Assembly: GCA_026418115.1 (NCBI GenBank)
Contig: JAOABY010000002.1
Location: 1-64,000, forward strand
Reading direction: 5' to 3'
Length of the DNA stretch: 64,000 nt
DNA from: Spirochaetaceae bacterium
Lineage (GTDB): Bacteria; Spirochaetota; Spirochaetia; Treponematales; Rectinemataceae
A program made the translations under genes and the position numbers. Under the pieces are notes generated by a model. It searched no databases, had not been told where the DNA came from, and saw only the letters and a list, made by a program, of their open reading frames with translations. Position 1 is the stretch's first letter. Each line of letters begins with the position of its first letter. This document shows positions 18,730 through 27,737 of this stretch, piece by piece.

Positions 18730-18758
18730 TTGCTGTCCTGATGACAGTGGGATATAGT
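18730..18758 (+). promoter_or_regulatory. Promoter of the ABC exporter pair
   Basis: TTGCTG (18730-18735), 17 bp, TATAGT (18753-18758). It leaves a leader of about 47 nt to the chosen GTG start. Confidence 0.5.
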
Positions 18759-18811
18759 GGGCTACTGGTGCCGTACCATTCAACCGATTGACCGGCACCG
18801 GTGGAACAATA

Positions 18812-20641
18812 GTGAAACAAGGTTATCAGCGCACCATTCTGCAGTATCTTGCCCGCTACAGACTTCTCGCCATACCTGGCATGGTGGTCATGCTGCTCAT
18901 TACTGCGGGGCAGCTTGCAGGCCCCTATATTCTCAAACTCATCATTGACAATGCAGTACCCAGGGGAGATCTGGGGCTTCTCCTGCAGTATGCGCTCGCA
19001 TTTCTGGGTATAGTGACGCTGACTGGTGTCCTGAGCTACTTCGGCCAGCTGCTGCTCGCCAGGCTGGGACTGTCCATAGTCACGCTTATCAAGGAAGATC
19101 TCTTCAACCATCTGCTCAAACTTCCAGTGTCCTATTTTGATCAGCATCCGGTTGGCGAGCTCATGGCCCGCACCGAGAATGACACCGAACGTGTAAGGGA
19201 GCTTTTTTCCACCCTCGGCGTGTCGCTTCTGGTGAACTTTCTCACCATGCTCGGCATCTTTGTCGTCACATTCACCATCGTTCCCATGCTTGCCCTCGTG
19301 ATGCTAGGTGTGGCGGTGGTGCTGTTTGTTCTGCTCAGTGTGTTCTTTGCGAAGATATTTCCTCTGTATGATCAGTCACGCTCCCTCTATGCCATGGTGA
19401 ATGCGCGAGTCACCGAATTCATCCAGGGGGTCGAGGTGCTCAAGGCTTTTGGCAGACGCAGGTGGGCAGAAGAGAGACTCGACGAGACCGGCAAACGGAA
19501 GATGCGCAACGATGTGCGTATTTCTCTCTTGGAATACTCGGCCATGTCTGCACTCAATGCGCTCGTCGGACCGCTGTTCATTGTGGCTCTGCTGCTGCTG
19601 TATGCTCCCGAAGTAATCGGAGGAGCCATGACGCTGGGTACGCTCCTTCTCTTCGTGGAGTATGGAGCACGACTGCTCCGACCGATTGCAGAAATTGCCG
19701 AGAGCCTCCGCAGCCTTCAGCAGGCTCGCACTTCATTGCGCCGTATCTGTTCGATCATGGCTCTTCCCGAGGAGTCACATCGGGGAGAGGGTAACAGGCC
19801 CGATTTTCAGAATGATCTTGTCTTTGATCATGTATGGTTTGCCTATAGAGACGAGGATTGGATACTCAAGGATCTGTCTTTTTCCATTCCCAAGGGCAGC
19901 TTCACTGCCATCGTGGGACCGAGCGGATCAGGCAAGTCCACCATCATCAGTCTGCTCTGTGCCTTTGCCCACCCTCAGCGCGGCGAGATTCTGGTAGACG
20001 GCAGGCCGCTGCGTGATGCCGATGTGTTGGCCTGGCGCAGGAAAATCGGGCTGGTGCTGCAGGAACCCTATCTCTTCCCCGGAGAGCTGCTCGAGAACAT
20101 CAGGCTCTACAATCGGGATATTCCGGAACAGAAGGTGCAGAAGGCCCTCGAACGGGTGCATGCCAGCCATATAGTCGCCAGCCTGCCCGATGGCATGGCA
20201 GCAAATCTGTGGGAGCGGGGAGGCAATCTTTCTGCGGGTGAGCGTCAGCTCATGTCATTCGCCCGAGCGCTGGCAGCGGATCCGGAACTCATCATCCTCG
20301 ATGAGGCCACGAGCAACGTAGACATGCATACGGAAGCAAGAATCAAGGAGAGCATTGGAGTCTTGCGCCAGGGGCGTACCATGGTGGTGGTCGCACATCG
20401 ACTCTCGTCAATACTTGAGGCCGACAGAATTCTGTTTCTGCGGGAAGGCAGGCTGATTGCCGAAGGGACGCATGCAGAACTGTACGCTGCTCTCCCCGAG
20501 TACAGGACACTTGTCGATCAGCAGTTTCCATCGAGCCGATCAAGACAGGGCAAACATGCTGAAGACGAGCTGGAGGGGGATCCTCAAGGCATCCCTGTAC
20601 CGGTTGGCAAAGGAAGCGGCAGTACGGGGAGTGACGCATGA
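18812..20641 (+). CDS. ABC exporter subunit 1 (fused membrane and ATPase domains)
   Basis: About 609 residues: six transmembrane helices (to residue ~310) and an ATPase domain with Walker A GPSGSGKST, signature LSAGERQ (deviating from LSGGQ) and an intact Walker B ILDEATSNVD with catalytic Glu. It pairs with the next gene, whose start overlaps its stop (ATGA). Exports lipids, drugs or peptides; substrate unknown. The start is uncertain: GTG at 18812 has a weak GGTGG upstream; the ORF track uses TTG at 18788. Confidence 0.85.
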   Translation: MKQGYQRTILQYLARYRLLAIPGMVVMLLITAGQLAGPYILKLIIDNAVPRGDLGLLLQYALAFLGIVTLTGVLSYFGQLLLARLGLSIVTLIKEDLFNHLLKLPVSYFDQHPVGELMARTENDTERVRELFSTLGVSLLVNFLTMLGIFVVTFTIVPMLALVMLGVAVVLFVLLSVFFAKIFPLYDQSRSLYAMVNARVTEFIQGVEVLKAFGRRRWAEERLDETGKRKMRNDVRISLLEYSAMSALNALVGPLFIVALLLLYAPEVIGGAMTLGTLLLFVEYGARLLRPIAEIAESLRSLQQARTSLRRICSIMALPEESHRGEGNRPDFQNDLVFDHVWFAYRDEDWILKDLSFSIPKGSFTAIVGPSGSGKSTIISLLCAFAHPQRGEILVDGRPLRDADVLAWRRKIGLVLQEPYLFPGELLENIRLYNRDIPEQKVQKALERVHASHIVASLPDGMAANLWERGGNLSAGERQLMSFARALAADPELIILDEATSNVDMHTEARIKESIGVLRQGRTMVVVAHRLSSILEADRILFLREGRLIAEGTHAELYAALPEYRTLVDQQFPSSRSRQGKHAEDELEGDPQGIPVPVGKGSGSTGSDA

Positions 20642-22545
20642 AATACCCCCATCTTGCCTGGATACGATCGGTATGGCGTGAAAAGCAGGGGTTGATATGG
20701 CTGCTCCTCCTGCTCACCCTGCTCTCAAGCGCAGTCGCTGTCGCGTTCCCGCTTGTGACAAAGTATCTCTTTGATGTACTGGAGACAAAGGTAGTCGATG
20801 CAGCCGGAGCGGATGCAGCCATGGCCCAGGTGAAACGCATTGCGCTCATGTTTGTGGCGATAGGCCTCGCAGGCTTTGTGGCGGGTACCTTCCCGGGCAT
20901 ACGAGGGTCTCTCAATTCCGTGTTTGACTACCTGGTACGCACACGATACTTCAAAATCGTGCTCCGCAAGCGGGCGGACTTCTTTGCCACGTTCAGATCC
21001 GGTGACATCATCGCAAGGCTCACTTCGGATATTGCTGATGTACCGAAACTTTCCTGGTTCCTCTGCTCAGGCATCTTCAGAGCGGTCGAGTCGGCCAGCA
21101 AGGTGACCTTCTGCGTGGCAGCCATGTTCAGCCTTGACTGGAGGCTCGCGCTTGCCTCCCTGGTTTCTCTGCCATTCATGCTGCTTGTATTCGTGCGTAC
21201 ACAGAACCTGATCTACGACAGGGTCGCTCGCAATGAGAAGGCTATTTCCGGCATCAATGACCAGCTCGAGATGAGCTTTTCGGGAGCGCGGGTGATCAAG
21301 GCGTTTGCTGCGGAAACGCAGTATGCAGGGTTTTTCAGGGATGCGCTCGCCAGGCGTTTCAAAACGGAAATGGATGTCATCAGGCTCGATACCGTGATGC
21401 ATCTGATTTACCAGTATATTGACTATGTTGCACAGATCGCCCTTGTCTTTGCCGGAGGCATTCTGGTAACCAGGCGAGAAATCAGCATAGGAACTTTCTA
21501 TGCTTTCTACAATTATCTCAATATGCTGATCTACCCCATCCTCGATATTCCCACGCTGTTCACGAGCGGCAAGCGATCCTTCGTCAATATTGACCGCCTT
21601 GAAGAAATGAGAAATTTCGGGGAACGCAAGGGGGAAGGGGACAGCAGCCCAGGTAGACCGCAGTCTGGGGACCAGGCTCCTTTCCTGAAAGCAGACAATG
21701 GGCGAATGCCTGGCGCGGCTGGCGTCCAGACCTCCTGGACAGGAGCCAGAGAGCAGAAGCGGCCTGCTTTCCGCTCCCTTGTGTTCGAGCATGTGTGGTT
21801 CACCTATCCCGGCCGCGGCAATCCTGCCCTTCAGAATATCAGCTTCAGTATCTCCGCAGGTGAGAAGATTCTGGTCATAGGTCCCATAGGCTGTGGCAAG
21901 ACAACCATGGTGAAACTGGCGCTCGGCATTCTCGAGCCCAGCAGCGGCCGCATACTGCTCGATGGCGCTCCGCTTGATCCTGAAGATGAGACATGGCGCA
22001 GCATGGTAGGCTATGTCCCGCAGGATCCCTTGCTCTTTTCTGGCACGATACGGGACAACATTCTTTTTGGGGATCGTTCCGAAACCCTTTCGGACAGGGA
22101 TCTCATGCGCATTGTTGAGGCATCACGCCTGACTGCAGATATCGGACAGTTCCCGGATGGTCTTGAGACGACACTGGGTCAGCGTGGCTCACGGGTGTCG
22201 GGAGGACAGCGCCAGCGCATCGCCATTGCGCGTGCTCTGGCAGGCTTCCCCTCTCTGCTGCTGTTCGATGACATGACTGCCGCGCTGGACAGCACCAATG
22301 AGGAGCTCCTGTGGCAATCGCTTTCGTCCATGCCCGAGTTCGCCAAGGCTGCGGTACTGGCTGTGTCGCATCGCCTGTCCAGCATCCAGTATGTCGACAA
22401 GGTCCTGTACCTTGAGGGCGGATGTCTCTGTGCCTTCGGAAAGCATGAAGAGCTCCTCGCCACCTGTGAAGGATACCGCACCTTTGTGGCTCGGCATCTT
22501 CAGGCCGGCACAGATACCGGATCAATTCCGGAAGCACAGACTTGA
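20638..22545 (+). CDS. ABC exporter subunit 2 with degenerate Walker B
   Basis: 635 residues: six transmembrane helices then an ATPase with Walker A GPIGCGKTT, canonical signature VSGGQRQ, and Walker B LLFDDMTAALD, in which the catalytic Glu is Asp. Together with the altered signature of subunit 1 this predicts one degenerate and one active ATP site, as in heterodimeric exporters such as TM287/288. An unusual linker of about 50 residues (about 325-375, Gly/Pro/Arg-rich) separates the two domains. Confidence 0.88.
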   Translation: MKYPHLAWIRSVWREKQGLIWLLLLLTLLSSAVAVAFPLVTKYLFDVLETKVVDAAGADAAMAQVKRIALMFVAIGLAGFVAGTFPGIRGSLNSVFDYLVRTRYFKIVLRKRADFFATFRSGDIIARLTSDIADVPKLSWFLCSGIFRAVESASKVTFCVAAMFSLDWRLALASLVSLPFMLLVFVRTQNLIYDRVARNEKAISGINDQLEMSFSGARVIKAFAAETQYAGFFRDALARRFKTEMDVIRLDTVMHLIYQYIDYVAQIALVFAGGILVTRREISIGTFYAFYNYLNMLIYPILDIPTLFTSGKRSFVNIDRLEEMRNFGERKGEGDSSPGRPQSGDQAPFLKADNGRMPGAAGVQTSWTGAREQKRPAFRSLVFEHVWFTYPGRGNPALQNISFSISAGEKILVIGPIGCGKTTMVKLALGILEPSSGRILLDGAPLDPEDETWRSMVGYVPQDPLLFSGTIRDNILFGDRSETLSDRDLMRIVEASRLTADIGQFPDGLETTLGQRGSRVSGGQRQRIAIARALAGFPSLLLFDDMTAALDSTNEELLWQSLSSMPEFAKAAVLAVSHRLSSIQYVDKVLYLEGGCLCAFGKHEELLATCEGYRTFVARHLQAGTDTGSIPEAQT

Positions 22546-22579
22546 CCACACCCATCGGCCTCTCTACAATTGATCCGCC
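22542..22579 (+). promoter_or_regulatory. Promoter of the ABC importer, leaderless geometry
   Basis: TTGACC (22542-22547), 17 bp, TACAAT (22565-22570), nine bases, ATG at 22580. No ribosome binding site lies in the gap. Confidence 0.6.
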
Positions 22580-23599
22580 ATGAAACGAAGCATCCTTTCT
22601 GCGCTTATTCTTGTAACAGCCCTTGTATGTGCTGCTCCATCTGGCGCACAGTCCAGAATCGTAGTGGGCGGTCGCGGTGTGCCCATGCTTGCAGATGCAC
22701 TGTACCTCTTCCCCGGCGTGGGGCCCTCGATAGTTGCCTTTGCCAGCGCTGATCAGGGGTTGGGAATTTTCATGTCTGCGATCGATCCCACTTTCAGTGC
22801 CAAGGCCCGCTTCGACAAGAGTGCCGGACCCGAAGTCTATGCTTCCTTCAAACCCGACGTCATCATCCTCAAGGAAATGATGCGTTCCCAGCTCAAGCCC
22901 AGTCTCGATGCACTCGGGCTCAGGCAGGTCTATCTCAACCTGGAAACGCCGGAAGATTACTATAAAGATCTGGCAACGCTTGGAAATCTCTTCGGCCAGG
23001 AAGCCCGGGCGCGTGAAGTCATAGCCTGGTTCCAGACCAGAGAGCAGAACATTACACGTCGAGCCTCCTCGATTCCGCAAGGTCAGAAACCTCGCGTGCT
23101 GGTACTGCAGCACGGAACGGGAGGAGAAGGAATCTGGCAGGTGCCACCCGCATCCTGGATTCAGACGCTCATGGTGGAAAGGGCGGGAGGAGTGCCGGTA
23201 TGGAAACAGGCCAATCCCGGCAATGGATGGGCTACCGTGGGACCGGAACAGATTGCCGCCTGGAATCCCGATATTGTGCTGATCATCCGCTATGGTGGTG
23301 ATTCGCGGGAATCGGCACGAGGCTTTGCAAAGGATCCTCGGCTGGCAGGTCTTGCAGCGGTGCGGAATGGGAAGGTATTTGGCTTCCCTCAGGATTTCTA
23401 CAGCTGGGACCAGCCCGATACCCGCTGGATTCTGGGTTTCACCTGGCTCGCAAGAACGATTCAGCCAACCTTGTTCGGCGATATTGATCTGGCAGGTTTC
23501 ACGAGGGAATTCTATTCCTTCCTGTATGGCTTTGATGCAGCAACCTTCGATCGCATCATCCGGCCCAAACTCGCCGGCGATCTGGGCGTGCCATTCTGA
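22580..23599 (+). CDS. ABC importer substrate-binding protein (siderophore/B12 class)
   Basis: 339 residues with a signal peptide (KRSILSALILVTALVCAAPSGAQ) and the two-lobed, helix-linked fold of FepB/BtuF proteins (KPDVIILKEMM, GNGWATVGPEQIAAWNPDIVLI). The periplasmic ligand may be an iron chelate or cobalamin. Members of this fold such as MolA also bind molybdate, which would suit the molybdoenzyme encoded nearby, but nothing in the sequence proves it. First gene of a three-gene importer operon. Confidence 0.82.
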   Translation: MKRSILSALILVTALVCAAPSGAQSRIVVGGRGVPMLADALYLFPGVGPSIVAFASADQGLGIFMSAIDPTFSAKARFDKSAGPEVYASFKPDVIILKEMMRSQLKPSLDALGLRQVYLNLETPEDYYKDLATLGNLFGQEARAREVIAWFQTREQNITRRASSIPQGQKPRVLVLQHGTGGEGIWQVPPASWIQTLMVERAGGVPVWKQANPGNGWATVGPEQIAAWNPDIVLIIRYGGDSRESARGFAKDPRLAGLAAVRNGKVFGFPQDFYSWDQPDTRWILGFTWLARTIQPTLFGDIDLAGFTREFYSFLYGFDAATFDRIIRPKLAGDLGVPF

Positions 23600-23611
23600 G
23601 CAGGCAGAGCA

Positions 23612-24622
23612 GTGGAATCTACGGTGGTGAAGGCCTCTCGACAGGGTATCCGCTCCTGGGCAATTGCAGTGGCACTATTGCTTGCCGCAGTGCTCTGTCT
23701 GTTTACCGGCAGATATCCTGCTGCAGGTGTGCTGGATCCGCGCATCCTGGCGCAAGATACGCTGGCACGGCAGGTGGTGCTGAACATGCGCCTGCCCCGT
23801 GTGCTGGGAGCCATGCTGCTGGGAGCCATGCTGGGAAGCGCAGGAGCAGCCCTGCAGACCATCTTCGGCAATCCTCTGGTCGATGCGGGTTTTCTCGGAG
23901 TTTCGCCAGGCGCGGCTTTTGGCGCTGCACTTGCACTCGTGCTCGGCTTCCAGTCATTCAGCCTGGTCGCACTCAGTGCCTTTCTTGCTGCGCTTGCAGG
24001 ATTGGGCCTTACCCTGTGGCTGTCGGAGCGCTTCCGATATGGTGGCCAGATTTTGAGGCTTGTCCTGGCCGGCATGGCCGTTTCCGCATTCTTTTCTTCC
24101 CTGCTTTCGATGATCAAGTATGTAGCTGATCCTCTCAGGCAGCTACCGGACATTGTATTCTGGACCATGGGTTCGCTGGTGCCGATGAACTGGGCAAGAC
24201 TTGGTGCAGTCGGTCCGCCTGTGCTCGTGTCCCTCGGAGTACTCTTCGTGATGCGCTGGCGCGTGAATCTGCTCTCTCTGGACGATACGGTATCCCACTC
24301 GCTGGGCGTACGCGCACCTCTCGAACGCAGGCTCGTGAGCGTGGCGGCTGCAGCCGGTGTAGGCGCAATTACAGCGGTGAGTGGCATTGTAGCGTGGGTG
24401 GGGCTGGTGGTACCTCAGATCGTAAGGGCACTCGATGGCCCCGATGGCAGGCATGTGATGCCACACTCGATGCTGCTGGGAGCGCTTTTTCTACTTATCT
24501 GCGATACGCTTGCGCGCACGCTGCTTGCCGGCGAGATACCGCTTGGTGCGTTGACCTCACTGGTAGGTGCGGCCAGTTTTGCCGTGCTGCTGACCCTCCG
24601 CAAGGTGGAGCTTGCGCGATGA
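23612..24622 (+). CDS. ABC importer permease (FecCD family)
   Basis: 336 residues, about nine to ten transmembrane segments. FecCD landmarks are MRLPRVLGAMLLGAMLGSAGAALQTIFGNPL near the start and the ATPase-contact loop LAGEIPLGALTSLVGA near the end. Start is GTG at 23612, 12 bp after the binding protein. Its stop overlaps the ATPase start. Confidence 0.9.
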   Translation: MESTVVKASRQGIRSWAIAVALLLAAVLCLFTGRYPAAGVLDPRILAQDTLARQVVLNMRLPRVLGAMLLGAMLGSAGAALQTIFGNPLVDAGFLGVSPGAAFGAALALVLGFQSFSLVALSAFLAALAGLGLTLWLSERFRYGGQILRLVLAGMAVSAFFSSLLSMIKYVADPLRQLPDIVFWTMGSLVPMNWARLGAVGPPVLVSLGVLFVMRWRVNLLSLDDTVSHSLGVRAPLERRLVSVAAAAGVGAITAVSGIVAWVGLVVPQIVRALDGPDGRHVMPHSMLLGALFLLICDTLARTLLAGEIPLGALTSLVGAASFAVLLTLRKVELAR

Positions 24623-25434
24623 ATACCTCTGCCGTGACAACCGGGGCAGGAGTGCCAGCACTGACCTGCAATGGAATCGAGTTTGCTTGGCCTGCCCGAG
24701 GTAAGGTGCTGGAAGGAGTACATCTGGATCTCCGGTATGGTGAGTCTCTGGCGCTACTGGGACCCAATGGTGCAGGAAAGACGACACTGCTCTCTCTGGT
24801 GAGCGGCAGGCTGCACCCACTTGCAGGGGAAATCCTGGTGGATGGCGTGCCGCTCCGGCAAATGGGTCCACTCGCGCGAGCACGAAAGATCGCTCTCCTG
24901 CCACAGCTCGAGAAATTGCCCTTTAATTACAATGTGCTGGATTTTGTGCTCATGGGTCGTACACCCCACATGGGAGCTTTCAGCTTGCCCTCGCATGATG
25001 ATGAGCTGGCAGCCCGTGCTGCAATGGAAGAATTGGGGGTCGCTGGTCTGGCAGATCGCCACATCGGTGAGCTTTCGGGAGGTGAATTCCAGCTCGTGAG
25101 GATAGCACGCTGTCTCGCCCAGGGTGCAGATATCCTGGTGATGGATGAACCTGTATCGATGCTCGATCCCGCTCATGCGCGGCAGGTAGCCGATGCCATA
25201 CTCACGCTCCGTGATTCGGGGAAGGCTATTCTCTATTCGATTCATGATCTGGCACTGCCTCTCTTTCTGGGAAGCAAGGCGATGCTCCTGCGTGAAGGCA
25301 AGGTAGTCTGGCACGGCCCTTCCAGGGGACTTGCAGAACCGACGATGCTCGAACAGTGCTATGGCACGCCATTCGGCATGGCATCATTGCCGACAGCATT
25401 CTGCAGGTCTTGCATCGATCCCTCTCTCGGTTGA
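24619..25434 (+). CDS. ABC importer ATP-binding protein (FecE/BtuD class)
   Basis: 271 residues with Walker A GPNGAGKTTL, Q-loop LLPQLEK, signature LSGGEFQLVRIARCL, Walker B ILVMDEPVSMLDP and the switch histidine in SIHDLALP. It powers the FecCD-type permease. The start at 24619 overlaps the permease stop (ATGA); the long ORF-track extension runs antisense-like through the permease gene and is rejected. Confidence 0.9.
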   Translation: MNTSAVTTGAGVPALTCNGIEFAWPARGKVLEGVHLDLRYGESLALLGPNGAGKTTLLSLVSGRLHPLAGEILVDGVPLRQMGPLARARKIALLPQLEKLPFNYNVLDFVLMGRTPHMGAFSLPSHDDELAARAAMEELGVAGLADRHIGELSGGEFQLVRIARCLAQGADILVMDEPVSMLDPAHARQVADAILTLRDSGKAILYSIHDLALPLFLGSKAMLLREGKVVWHGPSRGLAEPTMLEQCYGTPFGMASLPTAFCRSCIDPSLG

Positions 25435-25444
25435 TACTGCAGCC
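25410..25444 (+). promoter_or_regulatory. Promoter of ybaK inside the ATPase gene end, leaderless geometry
   Basis: TTGCAT (25410-25415), 17 bp, GATACT (25433-25438), six bases, ATG at 25445. It gives ybaK its own transcript besides read-through. Confidence 0.45.
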
Positions 25445-25927
25445 ATGGCGCATCATGTTCCTGAAAAGACCAATGCCGTGCGCATGCTCGAGTCGATGGG
25501 AGTCGCTTTCGAGCTGCGCACATACGAGGTTGACGATGATCTTTCGGCTGCTCATGTTGCGGCTGAGCTTGGGTTCGATCCGGCGAGGGTATTCAAGACC
25601 ATCGTGCTGACTGGTCCCCGGGTGGGCCATTTCGTTGCAATCATTCCCGGTTCCTGCGAGATAGATCTGAAAAAGGCTGCAAGAGCAGCAGGAGACAAGA
25701 CCTGCGACCTTCTGCCGCTGCGCGAGCTTGAACCCTTGACTGGCTATGTGAGGGGTGGGTGTTCTCCCATCGGCATGAAAAAGAAACTGCCTACCTTGCT
25801 TGATGAATCTGCCTTCCTGTTTGAAAGCATTTCGGTGAGCGCGGGCAGGAGGGGCCTGCAGATGATCCTGGCTCCTGATGATCTCGTGAGGGCATCAGAT
25901 GCAGTGGTTGCCGATCTGACTCGATAA
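25445..25927 (+). CDS. ybaK: Aminoacyl-tRNA deacylase, YbaK/EbsC type
   Basis: 160 residues of the YbaK/ProX editing domain, which clears mischarged tRNA such as Cys-tRNA(Pro). Visible conserved segments are VFKTIVL, FVAIIPGSCEIDLKKAA and the GGCSPIGMKKKLP loop. The start at 25445 fits the family length; no ribosome binding site is present. Convergent with the GGDEF gene, with only 7 bp between stops. Confidence 0.88.
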   Translation: MAHHVPEKTNAVRMLESMGVAFELRTYEVDDDLSAAHVAAELGFDPARVFKTIVLTGPRVGHFVAIIPGSCEIDLKKAARAAGDKTCDLLPLRELEPLTGYVRGGCSPIGMKKKLPTLLDESAFLFESISVSAGRRGLQMILAPDDLVRASDAVVADLTR

Positions 25928-25934
25928 CAGCGGT

Positions 25935-27509
25935 TCATGCACTTGCGTAGAGAGCAAAACCATTCTTGCCATTGCTCTTTCTTTCGTACATCGCTTTGTC
26001 TGCCTTGGTCAGGAGCTCGTCCAGCGTGGTGCCGTCATCGGGATACAGCGCACCACCGGCAGTACCGCTGATACTGATCGAGTTGCCATCGATGGAGAAT
26101 GGTTCCTCGAATATCCTCAAAATGCGCTCTATGCCTCGTTCGGCATCCTGACGTTCATGGATGCTGGCAAAGAGAATGGCGATCTCATCACCGCCAAATC
26201 GTGCGACCGTGTAATCGTGCACGTTGAAACGGACCAGTGTGTCTTCCTGTCTGGTGATCCTCATCAGCCGCTTTGAGAGTTGCACAAGGAGCTTGTCACC
26301 CACCGAGTGTCCATACCGGTCATTGATCTGCTTGAAATTATCAAGATCCAGGATGAAGAGCGCCATTTTGTGCATGTAGCGGTCGGCGTGTCCCTGTGCA
26401 GTAATGAATCGCTCATAGAGGAGGCGTCTGTTCGGCAAGGTCGTCAAGGCATCATGGGTAGCCATTTCCTTGAGTTTCTTCTTCATCTGGCTCAGTTCAT
26501 TGATCTCTTCGATGCTCGCCACCATGGAAGCATTCGCCGAGTGGTGCAGGGGCATGGCGGAAAAAAGGATATTGAGGAAGTTGCCGTCAGCGAATCTGCA
26601 CTCAAGCTCTCTTGAGGTTACCATGTTGCCGTTCGAAATCCGTTCCAGAATTTCGGCAGGGATGTTCGTATCGGTCCAGATAGGCAGATCGACAAACCGT
26701 GTGCCTATGACCTCTGCGGGATCCAGTTTGAGTATTCTGGTGAAGGCATTGTTTGTTTCTGTGATTCTGCCTGTCTGCAGATCGACTGTTATCATGCCAT
26801 TGGGAGCCAGTTCGAACAGAATGCCCTTCTTCTTGCCTTCCACTTCGTATTCATGCAGCAGTGTTCTGCTCACCATCAGCAGCAGGCTGATATTTGCAAG
26901 TACCTCCAGGACAAGGAAGGTCATGGAAGGGATGGTGATCCTCCACGCGTTTTCGGAAATGCCTGCCAGGTTGGAGGAAGGAATAAGGTTCCAGACAATC
27001 CTCACGCCTGCCTGGAATGCAAAGAGCAGGAACACGATTCCCGACATGTGAATGGCATTCTTCATGCCTGCCTTCTCATGCCTCAGAACAAGCAGTGCAA
27101 TCTGCCCCCATATAAACGCCATCATGAAATCAAAAATGAGATTCCTTGCCCACTGCATCGGCCAGACCACTGCAAATACCGTGTACACGATCATGCCCGT
27201 CACAAGTGTCGAAACATGGCGCGCTCTGACAGATGGCTTGCCAAGAAATGCTTCGAGTCCTGCCAGCAAGGCGAGCCAGCCCGCAAAGATGAGGCCGCTC
27301 GATACAATGTCAGTGAAGGCGCTCGGGAGGTAGTCACGGAGCGTGATGATGAGGAAGCCCGCCATCTCGAGCAGCGAGCCCAGAAACCACAGGCCGAGAC
27401 CCTGGAAGTGTACATGCTCGTCCTTCCACAACACATATCGCGTAATTGCGGCTATGAAGCTTATGAGCACGAACACGGAAGAGAGTGTGTAGGAATCGAG
27501 CATTTCCAT
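25935..27509 (-). CDS. Membrane-bound PAS-GGDEF protein (probable diguanylate cyclase)
   Basis: 524 residues: an N-terminal module of about seven transmembrane helices (to ~220), a PAS-like sensor (about 230-340, GMITVDLQTGRITETNNAF) and a C-terminal GGDEF domain (about 355-520) with RFGGDEIAILFA. It should make cyclic di-GMP. The inhibitory RxxD site (RQED) stands 15 residues before GGDE instead of the usual five, because of an insertion LVRFNVHDYT that partly duplicates the neighbouring sequence. GAGGA precedes the ATG. Confidence 0.88.
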   Translation of the reverse strand: MEMLDSYTLSSVFVLISFIAAITRYVLWKDEHVHFQGLGLWFLGSLLEMAGFLIITLRDYLPSAFTDIVSSGLIFAGWLALLAGLEAFLGKPSVRARHVSTLVTGMIVYTVFAVVWPMQWARNLIFDFMMAFIWGQIALLVLRHEKAGMKNAIHMSGIVFLLFAFQAGVRIVWNLIPSSNLAGISENAWRITIPSMTFLVLEVLANISLLLMVSRTLLHEYEVEGKKKGILFELAPNGMITVDLQTGRITETNNAFTRILKLDPAEVIGTRFVDLPIWTDTNIPAEILERISNGNMVTSRELECRFADGNFLNILFSAMPLHHSANASMVASIEEINELSQMKKKLKEMATHDALTTLPNRRLLYERFITAQGHADRYMHKMALFILDLDNFKQINDRYGHSVGDKLLVQLSKRLMRITRQEDTLVRFNVHDYTVARFGGDEIAILFASIHERQDAERGIERILRIFEEPFSIDGNSISISGTAGGALYPDDGTTLDELLTKADKAMYERKSNGKNGFALYASA

Positions 27510-27624
27510 TATTCCTCATACATATGATAAGTAGATTTGCGGAAAATTTCCAATCAGAAATGGAAATCGCAGTTGATTTCAGGGCATTTTTTCCGAATTC
27601 AGGACGCAGAGGCAGTAAAGGACC

Positions 27625-27661
27625 GGAAAAAGAAAGGGGAAGGCTCCCTTGGACCTTCCCC
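27625..27661 (-). terminator. Terminator of the purine-degradation operon
   Basis: GGGGAAGG and CCTTCCCC pair around a 10-base loop; on the minus strand the stem is followed by TTTCTTTTTCC. It lies 76 bp after the ygeW stop. Nothing else is apparent in the 27510-27737 gap. Confidence 0.8.
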
Positions 27662-27737
27662 CTGACGATAGCATACATGAAGGTGTATCTGCCACCGCAC
27701 TACCCGCGATGGTGCATCATGCTTGCCATGTCTGACT

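Noticed and set aside
18592-18787. tRNA gene in the gap after argH
   Set aside because: No T-loop GTTCRANNC, acceptor pairing or CCA end; only a hairpin and a promoter are seen. No tRNA or rRNA was recognised anywhere in the window.
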